64,000 bases of DNA, from the NCBI GenBank assembly GCA_963576785.1, contig OY756144.1, positions 1,798,001 through 1,862,000 of the forward strand. The letters run 5' to 3'. The notes below the pieces were generated by a model that was not told the DNA's origin, made no database searches, and saw only the letters and a list, made by a program, of their open reading frames with translations. This DNA is from Chlorophyllum brunneum. Its lineage: Eukaryota; Basidiomycota; Agaricomycetes; Agaricales; Agaricaceae. Positions 46,601 through 61,953 of this stretch are shown one piece after another. The first letter of the stretch is position 1, and each line of letters opens with the position of its first letter. A program made the translations under genes and the position numbers.

Positions 46601-47212
46601 GAAGCGAAGAAGACGAGCCTGTTGGAGACGGTGACTGGCGAAAGCTGAACCATTGTAGGGATGTGTTCTGACAGCCCACAAAGACAGTCTGAAGTGTTGG
46701 AGACCAAGCGAGGGAGAACAAGTCACCCGAGCAGGTCTCGAGGTAGGGATCGATGACATAGAGTGGCGTCAGTGTTTTTGTGCACCAGACCTATGAGGGA
46801 TGAAGATATATGCGCCCGGTCGGGTGGCAAGGAACATACCCGTATTGTGCTGTCGCCTGGATTGAGGATTAGCCCGGGAGCAGCGACGAATCACGTCGAA
46901 CGCACCTCCCGAACTGAAGAGCCAGTTCTTGTCCTGGGCATATTCCAAAGCCAGAACACTGCCTGTATGGCCACGCAGAGTGTGCTTGAGAGTGAAGGTG
47001 TTCTTGTCCCAAACCTATGGAGGTGTCAGCGAAACGTCGAGGTGGAGCACGCTCGGACGACGGACAAGGATATCACGGTTCTGACTGCCGGAGAATATGT
47101 AGTGCTCGGAGGCGGCTAGGCTGAGGACGGAGCTGTCGCTCTCGTGGAGTGAGTGGAGGAGAGGGGGAGCAGAGGAGGAGCGGAGGTCGCGGCTGAGGGA
47201 GGCTGGTTTCAT
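43655..47212 (-). CDS. DUG2: DUG2-like WD40 plus M20 peptidase, glutathione degradation
   Basis: Nineteen exons: 47212-47066, 47014-46906, 46856-46840, 46790-46287, 46242-46054, 46002-45931, 45868-45737, 45686-45593, 45542-45406, 45356-45265, 45207-44929, 44880-44805, 44752-44682, 44626-44568, 44509-44363, 44306-44164, 44107-43985, 43929-43855, 43795-43655; 868 residues, close to yeast Dug2. The N-terminal half has WD40 repeats (SGSQNRDILVWDK, LRGHTGSVLAL, GDSTIRVW, LATGSGDEYVK). The C-terminal half is M20: GHYDV, TDDKGP, EGEEEVGS, MPDLHSGIEGG, ISLRIVPDQDLDTI, EGGSIPSVP, LPMGQSSDQAHLPNERI. Dug2 with Dug3 forms the cytosolic glutathione-degrading complex. The intron at 45357-45405 ends in AAG and was chosen on frame and homology. 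Confidence 0.93.
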
Positions 47213-47230
47213 GGTCAGAAGAGAGGGGCA

Positions 47231-47290
47231 GGGATGAGGTAAGGGACAGACGGAGTGGCAGAGATGAGGTAAGGGACAGACAGAGTGGCA
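47231..47290. repeat. Tandem 30-bp duplication in the DUG2/47324 bidirectional promoter
   Basis: Two adjacent 30-bp units, 47231-47260 and 47261-47290, share GATGAGGTAAGGGACAGAC and GAGTGGCA and differ at only two or three positions. They fill about half of the 111 bp between the two divergent start codons. Confidence 0.85.
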
Positions 47291-47323
47291 GGGTGGCGGA
47301 CATGGGAGAGCAGACGACAGCTG

Positions 47324-48985
47324 ATGGCAATGCTCTCTCCCTCAGACTCTGACTCTCTACCTGACCTCGCCCAGGCCCTGGCTGCCTCACGTGCGTCTCT
47401 CTCCCTCCCACCACCCCCACTCACCCCCGCCCAGAAGCCATCCCAGTCCTCAACCTCAAGAAGCTGCACAAGCACGCGACAAAGCCCAAACGACCCCCGC
47501 CATCAGCCCCCCCACAGTCCTCCCGACCTCGCAAAAAACCAAGATTCCAAGGTCCAAAAGGTACCACTCACTCTCGCCGCAGCGATCCGCTTCTCATCCA
47601 TGTACAGCAAACGGCAAGGCCAAAGGTACATCCGTACCTGCACTCCTGCCAGTCTATACTTGACCATATGACCAGCGTCAACCCCAATCGAGCTCACATC
47701 TGAGGACGAGCCAAAACCTCGGTCTGTCAAGCATAAACTAAATGCCTCGAGGACCAGCCGCAGGCCATCGCCAGCAGACGTAATTGACCTCTGTTCAGAC
47801 CACGATGCCGCTCCGCATCTTCCACAAGAAGAGATCATCGTACTTCTCTCCAGCGATAATGACGAGGCAACTAACCTTCCACTGCCCCCCCTTCAACCCC
47901 AGACTGCTCCTGCTCCAAGGTCTCCGAACAGCAATGCAAATTGCCATACCCCACCAACCAGAACACCGGTAACAGCAGCCTCTGTGCCTCCTATTGAAGT
48001 GCTGCAAACAGACCCAGAAGACACGAGAACGGATGGGGATGGTGTTTCCGAGGAACCGTTAGACTTAACGTCCCCAAAACGGATCTCGCGAAGGAGCTCA
48101 TCCTCAGTGTCCCCAGTCCCTCTTGTCGACCAGGGCCCATCACTGCCACCACCAGCCATCGGAGAGACAAGAGTAATTGAGGACGAGGAACCATCCAGAC
48201 CTCTCCAGGAAATCTACAACGAGGCCTTTCAAAATGCCCCCGAGTGTGACGAAACGGACCTTCCTCTTTGTGCATTTTCATCAAGGACTCGGCTAAAACC
48301 GTATTCTAAGGCCAAAACTCACGATGCTGGTGCTTTTGCCTCGGATACGTCCTATCCGCCCCTGCTCACGTCGTCGTTCTTCAGGAGAGTGCAGCAAACT
48401 CTCTCTTCGCCTCGACACGAAACAGCACCAGCGCAAGTCAATAATATGTCCCCTCCCACAATGTTCGTCGCGCCGACCTCTGGGGAGAGCCCGTCTAAAG
48501 CTCAGTTATCTGAAGCCCACATCGGCCCACGACTCACACCATCTCTAAATCCATCCGAACCTAATTCGATGTTCGTACAGGAGACCGTCCAGGCTGTTCT
48601 GCCCACAGAACCTTTACTTACTCAGGTTGTCATCAAATTAGACGTACCACAATCATCTCCAGTTGAGAACACCCCTCCCTCTTCCTCTGCCATACCCTCT
48701 CATCAACCACCACCACCGAACCCACTCCACCTTCACGAAAGAGGGTATACCCCAACCCTACCCATACAATCCGCTGCAGAAGAACCGAGAGCTTGCTCGT
48801 CTGGTGACATCGATCTCATACCTCCAATTGATACGATTTCAGATGCTCAGACGAACGGCAATCTGGTCCCTGAACCGGACTCGGCTCTGGATATACAAGA
48901 GATAGAGGATATGTTGTTGCCGAAGACTTCGCAAGAGCCGACGGATGAGGAGCTGTTGGCCATTGGGCTTGGTTATCCAGGTTAA
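47324..48985 (+). CDS. Disordered protein with two SUMO-interaction-like motifs, function unknown
   Basis: Exons 47324-47390, 47435-47560, 47608-47625 and 47676-48985; 506 residues. I do not recognise a family. The N-terminus is acidic (MAMLSPSDSDSLPDLAQ), then a basic block LNLKKLHKHATKPKRP ... RKKPRF that could be a nuclear signal. Next come two hydrophobic-acidic motifs, VIDLCSD and EEIIVLLSSDND, that fit the SUMO-interacting pattern. The remainder is Ser/Pro/Thr-rich, with a possible short helix (LDIQEIEDMLLP, EELLAIGLGYPG) at the end. Splicing was chosen because it turns a frame-broken start into one coherent basic segment; exon 3 is 18 nt. The start lies 111 bp from that of DUG2 on the other strand. 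Confidence 0.7.
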
Positions 48986-49252
48986 AACTCAGTTTGAGTG
49001 GTTTCGGGATAAGTTTTAAATTCATGAATCTAAAGGAGTCTGATTGATCTTCTTGGTATCTACACCGCGTCATTACTCTTTTCTTTTTTGTCAACACACA
49101 TGCATGTACATATGATGGAACAAAGGATTGGATGCAAGTTTCGTTTGGCCTGGATTATACATTTAGCCGAAGTTAAGGTGTTCACTCTCATGGTGCCCAA
49201 CCTGACGTCAACGCGTTGACCTTCACCCCTATCTTTCTCCTTCACCGATACC

Positions 49253-50737
49253 ATGCAATCAGGCCTCCGACCTCATTTCAGATGGGCCCCCGCTTTCGGC
49301 CGTATCACACAATGCAGAAACCCTAGGAATTTCATAGCAAGTGCAGCATCCGAACCAGCACCAGTCACACTTCGGCGGTCGTTTCTCTATGTCCCCTCGT
49401 CCTCGGACCGAATGCTGGATAAAACAAAGTCTTCGCCATCTGATGTCTTCATATATGACTTGGAGGATAGTATATCTCCTGTATCTTCCGATAAAGTTAA
49501 TGCTAGGGAAAGACTGAGAGAGTTTTTGCGTGTTGGTTGGTTTCTTGGTCTTGCTTCGCCTATGGTCCTGATGGCTTGGTCGGATTGTGTAGAAAGATCC
49601 TATTGCGAATCATGAACGAGTCGGTGTGCGTGTCAATGACATTAGCACGCCATATTTCGAGGAGGATATGAAAGCCATCGTACGTTCCACACCTCACCCC
49701 CACATATTCAGAACTCATCCCCTGCTCTCCGCCACGTCATATTGGGAAATCACAGGTATCCCTTCCAAACGTAACAAACCTGATCCTCCCGAAGATTCAC
49801 AGTGCTCAGGACCTAGACTATGTCTCGAGCATTGTGTACCAAATATACAGGGACACAGAACGAGAGGCCCCGTTGAATATTATACCGAGCATTGAGAGTG
49901 CAAAGGGCATGTTCAACCTCGGGAAGATTGCCGGTTGGGGCTCGGAGGCTGGAATTCAGATGGGTGGGATTTTGAGTGCGTTATTGGTACGCTAAGCTTC
50001 TCTGCACCTCTACTTAAAGGCTGATGTGCTGGTAGTTCGCTGCCGAGGATTGTGAGTACCCTTGATTAGCATCATGCAGCCCTCATACTCAAACTATAAT
50101 AGATTGCGCAGACACCGCGATTGTGAGGACACCCTCGAGGCGCGAGCTCCTCTACACACGATCGCATATCGTTATTACTGCCAAGGCATTTGGCTTGGAG
50201 GCTATCGACATGGTATACCCTAACCTTCGTTCCGTATGACTATAACACTGATAGTGTTTGCAGGTTTGTGTGCAATATAAGGATCTGAAGGTCCTCGAAG
50301 ATGAGTGCGAAGACGGGCGACAGCTTGGATTCACTGGAAAGGTTCGTTGTACATCTTACTGTCTTTTGAGCATGGCATAACCGGACACAGCAAGCTATCC
50401 ATCCTACACAAGTTGCAACTATCCAATCGACATATGTTCCCACCTCTAAAGGTTCTTCATTCTCGCTCCCCCAAATTCTCGACACTTCCTTTTTGTCTCT
50501 CCCACGCAGAAATCCTTCGTGCAGCGAAGATATTACACCAGATGAAACTTGCGCATGAAGCTGAGCGCGGAGCTGTTGGGTTAGAGGGTGAAATGATCGA
50601 TGCTCCGATGCTCAAGCAGGTATGTTGCTTCACTGTGGCCCTACCAGACGCGCGCTCATGGACGACAACGTTAGGCGGAAAAGACGATAGCGATCGCGAA
50701 GGCAGCCGGACTGACCATACCTGATGTATCTTCGTAA
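49253..50737 (+). CDS. CitE-like HpcH/HpaI family lyase (citramalyl-CoA lyase type), probably mitochondrial
   Basis: Nine exons: 49253-49531, 49593-49679, 49756-49986, 50036-50051, 50103-50212, 50264-50341, 50391-50451, 50510-50619, 50675-50737; 344 residues. After a basic N-terminus that looks like a mitochondrial presequence come RRSFLYVPSSSDRML, YDLEDSI (magnesium and phosphate-side residues), RVNDIST, LILPKIHSAQDLDYV, IIPSIESAKGMFNL, and a C-terminal KQAIHPTQ ... FVPTS-like block leading into EILRAAKIL. This order matches CitE-like proteins such as CLYBL, which cleave citramalyl-CoA or related hydroxyacyl-CoAs; the substrate here is inferred. Exon 4 is only 16 nt. It is in tandem with PRP2, whose ATG is 158 bp downstream. 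Confidence 0.9.
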
Positions 50738-50895
50738 AACCATTCGACAGACACCTTGTAATATTAGACTTTATGATGCTCGTGTATATTACTTGGATTG
50801 GCTCAAACAAGGACCCCCAAACGGACTGAGAGTAGCACAGCCACTGACGCCATAGACGATCATTGACTCTACCACCAACCGTCAACCAAGTTTTC

Positions 50896-54753
<3,858 letters not shown>

Positions 54754-54937
54754 CTTGTTCATGTTCAGTTGAAAACTTGCCCGTTCACACTGTTTGATTC
54801 TTTCGCATGCCGCCTTGTATTGTCGTGTAATTGATCATTTAAGGATTGATCTCTCCCTCTCATCCCCTCCCCACAAACGGCATTCCAGCCGCCCTGGAAG
54901 CATACATCAGGACTCATCCATAATACAAGAAAGCCTC

Positions 54938-55966
54938 TTACATGATATTGACCTCCAACATTGTCACATCGTTGGGGAGACCGGCAATGTGGACAATGGT
55001 ATTGGCCACATGTTGCACGTCCATGCATGGCTCGGGCATGAGCTGACCATTTGGTTGAAGAGTTCCAGCATTAAACTTGTTGGTCAGCGCGCTGCTTGCA
55101 TTCCCTAAACCCAAGGAGGTGAGGCGGGAGTGAAACCTATACCAGTAAGGAGGCTGACCAATGTCGATCTGGGTGCACGTAATGTTATATTTGCGGCCAT
55201 CTAGAGCCGTGCATTTGGTAAGACCTGATATCGCATGCTTCGTGGTAGTATAGGGGACAGTGTGGGGTCTCGGAACATGAGCAGAAAGTGAGCCATTGTT
55301 GATAATACGACCTTGTTAGCTCCTTGTTAACTGAGATTCCCGTCGCCGGTGGTGATGCGTGGAAAGCTTACCCCCGATCGGCTGTTGAGTCTTGAATATT
55401 TTGAAAGCCTCTCGAGTGCAGAGGAAGGGGCCAACCAGATTCACACCGAGGACTTGGCGGAAAGAATCTAACGACACATCCTCGATAGGGGTTGTCGGAG
55501 GAGCAATACCAGCATTCTATTGGTAATGGGAGCGTCCCGAAACATGCGGTTTCGAACGTTAAATAGACACTCACGTTGAATACAAGGTCAACTCGTCCTG
55601 AAGCGCATGAGCCCTCAAGGCCTCAAGTCATAGGTCGCACGGGCCGGTACAACTCACCAAAAGTAGAAAACGCCTGTTGAAAGGACTTGGATATAAATTC
55701 TTCATCTGTCACATCCCCGGGTAGCACAAGTTTTCCTCGGCCTGGACACTGTTTCGCTGTTTCTTGCAACTGATCGACACCGCGAGCGATCAGCACGACA
55801 TTCCAGTCTGTTTTGGATAACGCAATTGCTGTTGCTCTTCCAATGCCTAGAACATTTTGCAGGCGTCACCATGATTTCTGGTAGAGTGTGAAGGGAGCAG
55901 CCGAAGTTGTATACCTGAAGATGCACCGGTAATAATTGCAGTCCCAGTCGGAGCAGTGCTTGCCAT
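54938..55966 (-). CDS. Short-chain dehydrogenase/reductase
   Basis: Exons 55966-55915, 55846-55658, 55597-55575, 55516-55372, 55311-55159 and 55104-54938; 242 residues. Classical SDR motifs: TGASSGIGRA (nucleotide binding, residues 13-22), a DVTD adenine-side motif, NNAG, the catalytic set Ser144, Tyr157 and Lys161 (INNGSLS ... YTTTKHA), and a late QIDIGNA. The enzyme is a soluble NAD(P)-dependent oxidoreductase; the substrate cannot be read from sequence. Exon 3 is 23 nt and encodes RVDLVFN. It converges on PRP2, with 184 bp between stop codons. No flanking gene suggests a secondary-metabolite cluster. Confidence 0.92.
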
Positions 55967-58752
55967 ACGCGGAGCAAAGGAGATGAGAGATTAGATCGGA
56001 TGGATGAGATCGATCGTTTAGGTCATTGTCAGGTGACGCTATAAACCATGAAATAGCCCGAGGGTGGAGAACCGACCAGCAGACACTTCCATCCACTACC
56101 ATCGCTGCGGAGCAGGTAACTAGCCATAGAAGCCGGCATATAACCGTTCGGCTCGAAAACCTAGTCCCTCCTGTTAAGTGCAGCCTCAAGCATCATCGTA
56201 GGGCCGAACATGCCAATCTCGTACTTCGACATTCTGGTCGAGGCTCTGGGCCTTCTCCTCTACAGCCCACTGGTAGAAGATGAAACAAAGAGGGTACCAG
56301 TTGCGGTGCCTCTGAAAACATTGCCTTCGGGATCGAGACTTCAACCTATGGAAGAGCAATCTCATCGTGAGTCGCCTGGACATGTGAGTGTTAATTACAA
56401 TTGGTGTATTCCTTTGAATTGGGCATTCAGCTAATACGTTCCTTACTGAAGAGCCCCCGAGATTCGATTGACAGTATACATGGCCGATAGCTACTGTCAC
56501 ACTCGGTCCTTCCGTGTGTATCCTATTGTAACCATTTAGTGTTTTGTTGTATCGCACTTTTTCTCCGCATGTGTATTTTAGTAGAAGTTTTGGTACAGGA
56601 TCTTAGCCCCACTTGGCAAGGATTGTCATTCTCCACGGAAATAAATCTGGACAAATCAACAGCGGACTTCAGTCTTTTGTCAGTGCCGATCAGGGGTATA
56701 CGCATAAGCCTAGGAATTGCTCTCCATTTCCCAAGCTCCGTTCCGATTTCAATATATTTCAGTCTACCAGAGGACTGGTTCAATGCGTAGACCGGTGGTA
56801 CCGAGTTCAAACCGGCCTTTGTATTAAGCATGAGCGAATGACTGATATCCAGGGAGAGATGACCCAGAGCGTGCGAAAGATCCGTGGAGCAGTCCAGGAA
56901 AATCATCTAGGGTGGGAGGAGCGGAAGCAAACGAGTCGAATGATCTCTGAGTGGGATTCCGCAGCGGCTGATTGACCGTCCGATACTCCATCGTGCTGCG
57001 GGCTCTAGTTGTATATGCAAGGCTATCTGGACGTGTGTAAGTGGTCCCATCTATTGTCACAGGCTTGTACAGACGCCCGAAATCCAGCAATTCGTTTAAT
57101 CCAGACAAGGCGCGTGTATACCGTCCTTCGACTACGATGGTGCCAAGCTACCTAGATTGCACAGCTTGCTGAGTTATACGTTTTGGGGCCGATAAGAGTC
57201 TCCTTCATACAGTATCGTGGGTGTGCCTTGAAGGGATAGTCGGCGGAGTGTTATTTTCAACTATGGGACAGGGTTTAATATGAGATGCCAGGGGGAAAAA
57301 TTGGCCTGATGAGGGTCTCTTCGGAAGAGAAGAATTGGAATGAGACAATCAAGCCAGCCGCCGGATCTTTCCCCGATTGTGCATCCACCTCGAGCTGGGA
57401 ATAGCTGGAGATTTTCTATCCCCTCCTTGCGTGTGGGCGGGGCCTAGGGAGTGAGATTGCGGGTGTAAGGGGGGGCGGTGGGCGGGCGTACTACGTTTGC
57501 CTATACGCATGGAATGTCGTAAATCATCAGGCTGGGTTGCGTCGAAATGTCATGAGTACTTCGCGCTGAGAAGCAAGCCACTTATTGTTATAGTCGTTCA
57601 CATATCCAGTGACTGCGTATCAGTTGTTTGGCCTCAATAATCCTGACGACAATCCCTTTTACATGTCTATTTGACCCGTTCCAACCCCATTTGTATCGTT
57701 GGCAGGTCAAATTTATCGGGGTGAGGTGGGAACGACATCCTCGGATCAGCTGGGGATGGTTTTGCTAGGCTTTTCCGACAGGGGGGTGATAGGAAAACAC
57801 GAGTGTATTTAGAAAATGGAGATCTACACACCGAGTATGCCTGAAGTCATCATCAGCCTAAAAGATCATTGTCGAGGATCGGCGTGTGGGTCCATAAGGT
57901 CATGAAATATCCGGGGTCGGTGGATTTCAGGCGATGTCGTTGCACTCAAATCTGTAAGCCACTGAGAGTGCCTTCAATAAGCCCGGGCGCAATTTTTCCC
58001 GGTGCCATTTTCCAGTGCTAGTCTGCCACTGACCCCAGGCTGTGTCTGGTGAAGAGTCCTGGTGGACTTGGGCCTTGGAATCCGGTGTTCAGTCCAATAT
58101 ATTAGTCCAAGATCCTGGTAAGCTCGTTCTGGAACCGATCAACGGGGTGGCAGAGGGTCTACTGAAGGAGTATCAATAATCACATATAATAGTACTTCCT
58201 TTTTGCCGAATATTGATGAGGTTTTGGAACAGGCCCATTTGTGGTGTCTTTCAGCAAAATCACAGCCACCCCAACCCGTGTCGAACATGTATCCAGCATG
58301 GAGAGCGAGCTGCATATGATAAGTATCCAGACCCCAAGACCGTTCACGTTACTCTTCGTTGGACGTTCTCCGGATCCAGAATTGCTCGGACACGCTGGTT
58401 CTCAAGTGGACCTGATCATTCCGGCGTACAAGAGAGCGGAGATTTGTGATCGCCAGATGGAGACTTGGTGAGGTGCACCGGGATAAGGGAAGGATTGGCG
58501 ATACAATGGGAAGAACTCGAGGAGTTGCTACTCTGTTTCCTTTGGTGGGGTGCGGTCCATATTAGTCGTGGGTGTGGTCGTGATTTCTTCAGAGACTCAA
58601 AGCTTCGGCGAGTTCTGTGGACATGCACTCTGAAGTGCTCCTGAGGTACCCTGTCGGAACGTGTACACATCGCCCATCACCGGCTGCTGAGGGACCCGGA
58701 CCGGTTCCGGAGTCCCATAGTACTCTCAGAGAGGGAGTTCCACGGTTCTTGA
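55967..58752. other. Long gene-poor intergenic region
   Basis: About 2.8 kb between divergent SDR and CoA-transferase genes. Scattered frames up to about 120 codons appear on both strands with no domain, no consistent splice pattern and no good start context. It includes a G-run cluster (57434-57487). A non-coding transcript is possible but nothing in the sequence demonstrates one. Confidence 0.5.
57434..57487 (+). other. G-run cluster, potential G-quadruplex
   Basis: At least six runs of three or more G on the plus strand within 54 bp, ending GGGGGGGCGGTGGGCGGGCG. The spacing of the right-hand runs is short enough for an intramolecular quadruplex. It sits mid-way in the gene-poor region. 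Confidence 0.6.
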
Positions 58753-60782
58753 ATGCAAGGAGCCATGTCGTCTCTGGTTGTCTGTGCAGCAAAGTCCAGT
58801 TCTCTGGGAGTCATTTCTCGCAGAGCCATTTGCACGCGGCCAAAGTCGTACCTCTTGAAACAGTATCAAACCGCTTCTAGTTCTCAACCACCATCCCACC
58901 ATCCACATCCTTATGGGCCTGGAATCCCCCCACCTCTCAAAGGCGTCAAGATTCTGGATTTAACACGTGTACTGGCTGGACCTACTGCAACTATGCTTCT
59001 GGCCGACTTGGGAGCCGACGTCATCAAGGTCGAGGAAGTCACTCGGGGCGATGATACGCGTAGGGCTGCATTCCTGCTCGTCTGTTACCTACTGCTCAAT
59101 GACTTCTAGGTTCATTTCACCCACCTTCCGCACCTCTTGCGGATGATATTCCGAGCGCATCGAAACACCTTCCCCCCGAGTCGGCCTACTTCCTTTCCGC
59201 CAACCGCAACAAGCGTTCTATCACAGTCAACTTCAAGGCACCCGAAGGTCTTGAAATAATCCGAGAGCTAGTAAGACGTTCTGATGTATTGGTCGAAAAT
59301 TTTGTTTCCGGGAAGCTGGCTAGTCTGGGTCTGGGCTGGGAAGAATGCAGGCAGATCAATGAACGGCTGATTTATGCATCTATCACAGGTATTCACCCTT
59401 TCCATGACCTACTTTGGAATGGTCATGAAAAATTCCTATTTCTAGGTTATGGTCAGACGGGACCATATGGAGAAGCCGCTGGTTACGATGTGGTCATTGA
59501 GGCAGAGGCAGGGCTCATGCACATGTGAGTTTGATGAGTGCTTCTACTTATTATCTGAGTTGATTCGGGTGTTGGTATGGTTAAGCACAGGAGAGTCGGA
59601 CCGTCCTCCTTGTAAAGTTGGCGTAGCGGCAACCGATATTGCGACTGGCCTTTATGCTCACGGAGCTATCATGGCGGGCCTTCTGTCACGCCAACAAACA
59701 GGAAAAGGCGTCTGGATTGATTGCAACTTGTTCGAAACTCAGGTAGGTCACGCAGCCTCTTCCGTTCTATTTGACCTGTTTACGTACTGACTTGCGGGAC
59801 CAGATAGCGGGGCTTGCGAACATTGCATCCAATTATCTTATTGCGGGGCAGGAAGCGTCGCGTTATGGGACCGCACATACATCAGTCGTTCCCTACCAGG
59901 TATTCCCATGCAAGGAGGGTTTCCTCATGATCGGTGCAGCGAATAACAAGCAGGTTTGTCGGTTCATCAGTATCAAGGGACATCTAATTGACTTGCGAAT
60001 GTTTTTCACCCTGTGACACTGTTAATTTCATTTCTCGGACCAATTATACGTTTATTGGCATCGGCTGACCGACTCGATTAGTTCAAACTCCTGGCTGAAA
60101 AAGTGCTAGAAGACTCATCGCTTGCCACGGATCCTAAATTTACGAGCAACGATGTGCGGGTCAAGAACCGGGTTGAGCTTATACAAATCATCACAGACAG
60201 GCTGATGCAACATGGTCGTGACCACTGGCTTAAGAAATTTACAGGGGTTGGGTAGGTTCTATTGCTATCTTGTACAGGGAGGGTCCTGGACACTGTTATG
60301 GACCCTTCTTGCTGTGGGGTTTGCTGATCCTAGGATTGCCAGGATACCTTTTGCACCTATTAACAACATTCAGCAAACATTTGAACACCCACAGGTGAGT
60401 GCACCTATCAGCAACGTGGGGCTGAAGTGATTATATTGATTGGGGTGGAATTAATTTAGGCCGCTGCACGCCAAGTGACAATTGAAGTTGAGGTAAGTAG
60501 CCGAAACGTCCTGTTGGGATATACTAACCGGGGGACATTTGTCGGACGACAGCATCCCCGGGCAGGCAAGATCAAGCTTGTTGCGCCGGCGGTTTCATAC
60601 AACGGCCAGAGAATGCCTGTTCACCGGCCACCACCGTGGCTCTCGGAGCATACAAACGAGGTGGGTGGAATGACACCACCGTGGAGACGGGAAATATTGA
60701 CTCATCTGCGACCCAGGTTTTGGAGGATCTAGGGTATTCGACGGAACGCATTGCAGCACTGCGTGCGAAAGGGATAGTATAG
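58753..60782 (+). CDS. Class III (CaiB/BaiF) CoA-transferase, SUGCT-like, probably mitochondrial
   Basis: Ten exons: 58753-59059, 59110-59388, 59446-59524, 59586-59742, 59804-59953, 60082-60251, 60343-60394, 60460-60492, 60553-60660, 60717-60782; 466 residues. The N-terminal about 60 residues are basic and Ser-rich, like a mitochondrial presequence. Family motifs: [62 protein letters not shown], then [19 protein letters not shown] with probable catalytic Asp239, and IPFAPINN. The closest named type is succinate-hydroxymethylglutarate CoA-transferase, which re-esterifies glutarate; formyl-CoA transferase-like activity cannot be excluded. One acceptor (GGTTAAG) was chosen to restore HITGE. Two introns (128 and 91 nt) are longer than the local norm. 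Confidence 0.9.
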
Positions 60783-61079
60783 GACGGCGGAGCCGGTGAT
60801 GGGAGCGGAGCGGGACGGGGTGTGTGAGCTCGATAGCCATGTATAGTAGTCACGTTGTTGGATTGCGAGGTGACAGAAGCGTCACAGGATGCCATATTGG
60901 AGAGGCGCTGATCACATGAGGCATGTGGATGACGTCTGTGTGACATAGAAACGGAGGGTGTGACGGATGGACGGCAGGAACCGAAGTAGGACCGTATAGA
61001 GGCGGACCGCTGTTACTGTTGATAATCAGTCCTCATTCTCTTATTTCCTTCCAAGGTCACTCTCCTCCTGCCACCACCC

Positions 61080-61953
61080 ATGCCTGCTACCGCCGAGCGT
61101 GCTCGTCCTGTCCCAATTTCTTCCCTCCTCGATGACTCTGTCCCCCCCCGGAAACGCAGTCCCCCTCCCTACACCAAACTCCCCGATACCAAACCCATCT
61201 CCTCGCCACCGCCGTCCCTGCCCTCCACACCAAAGCCTATGGTATCTCCAAGACCAGACAAGCAGGCTCCCCTGACCTCACCTCTTGAACCAGAGCTCAA
61301 GCAGCTTGAGAAACCTGATCCCAAACCCGAGGTCCCACCCGAGGAGAAACCAGACTTTAAGTCTGACCTCAGAGCCGACCCGAAGTCTGAACAGAGGGCA
61401 GACACGGAAGAAGACGAGAAAGTGAGTGACACTAGCTGGACAGCCATCATGGAAGTTGTCTGACTAGCCATCTCTCCACTCATTCAGGACTCATCCGGGG
61501 ATATCATCGACATGGAGGTTTTCTGTCAGGTCCTCGACCTCGACGATGATGAAGATGTTCGTGATTTCTCACGGGGAATGGTGGACGAATTTTTCAAGCA
61601 AGCAGAACATACTTTCGGTGAAATGGATAAGGCCCTGTGCGTATTGGCTCCGTTTTATCTACAACATGCAGTCTCATCTAGGTGTCCTCCACAGGGCAAA
61701 GAAAGACCTTCCAACGCTCTCGTCCCTAGGGCACTTTCTCAAGGGATCTTCTGCTGCTCTGGGAGTTAGCAAAGTGCAAGCGTCATGCGAGAAGATCCAG
61801 CATTATGGCACTTTACACGATGAAAAGGGTGAAAACGCCATTTCCCCCACGGAGGCTCTGTCGCGCATTGAACGGCGTTTAGTTCGGGTGAAGAAAGAGT
61901 ACAAAGCAGCAGAGAAGCGCTTGAAGGAGTTCTATCCGCCTCAGTCGCATTGA
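61080..61953 (+). CDS. YPD1: Histidine phosphotransfer protein YPD1 with long N-terminal extension
   Basis: Exons 61080-61421, 61488-61636 and 61695-61953; 249 residues. The C-terminal half is an HPt four-helix bundle: FCQVLDLDDDEDVRDFS, EMDKALAKKDLPTL, then SSLGHFLKGSSAALG with phospho-acceptor His177, followed by a long helix. Ypd1 relays phosphate from hybrid histidine kinases to the Ssk1 and Skn7 response regulators in osmotic and oxidative stress. Residues 1-115 form a Pro/Lys/Glu-rich low-complexity extension (SPPPYTKL, repeated DPKPE/RADPKS-type units); yeast Ypd1 lacks this. The join at 61637-61694 was chosen because it restores DKALAKKDLP. It is in tandem with the CoA-transferase (297 bp) and CHL1 (733 bp). 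Confidence 0.92.

Noticed and set aside
56780..56830. tRNA-like TTCAAAC loop
   Set aside because: The bases flanking the loop do not pair as a T-stem, and no matching D-arm or acceptor stem is present.
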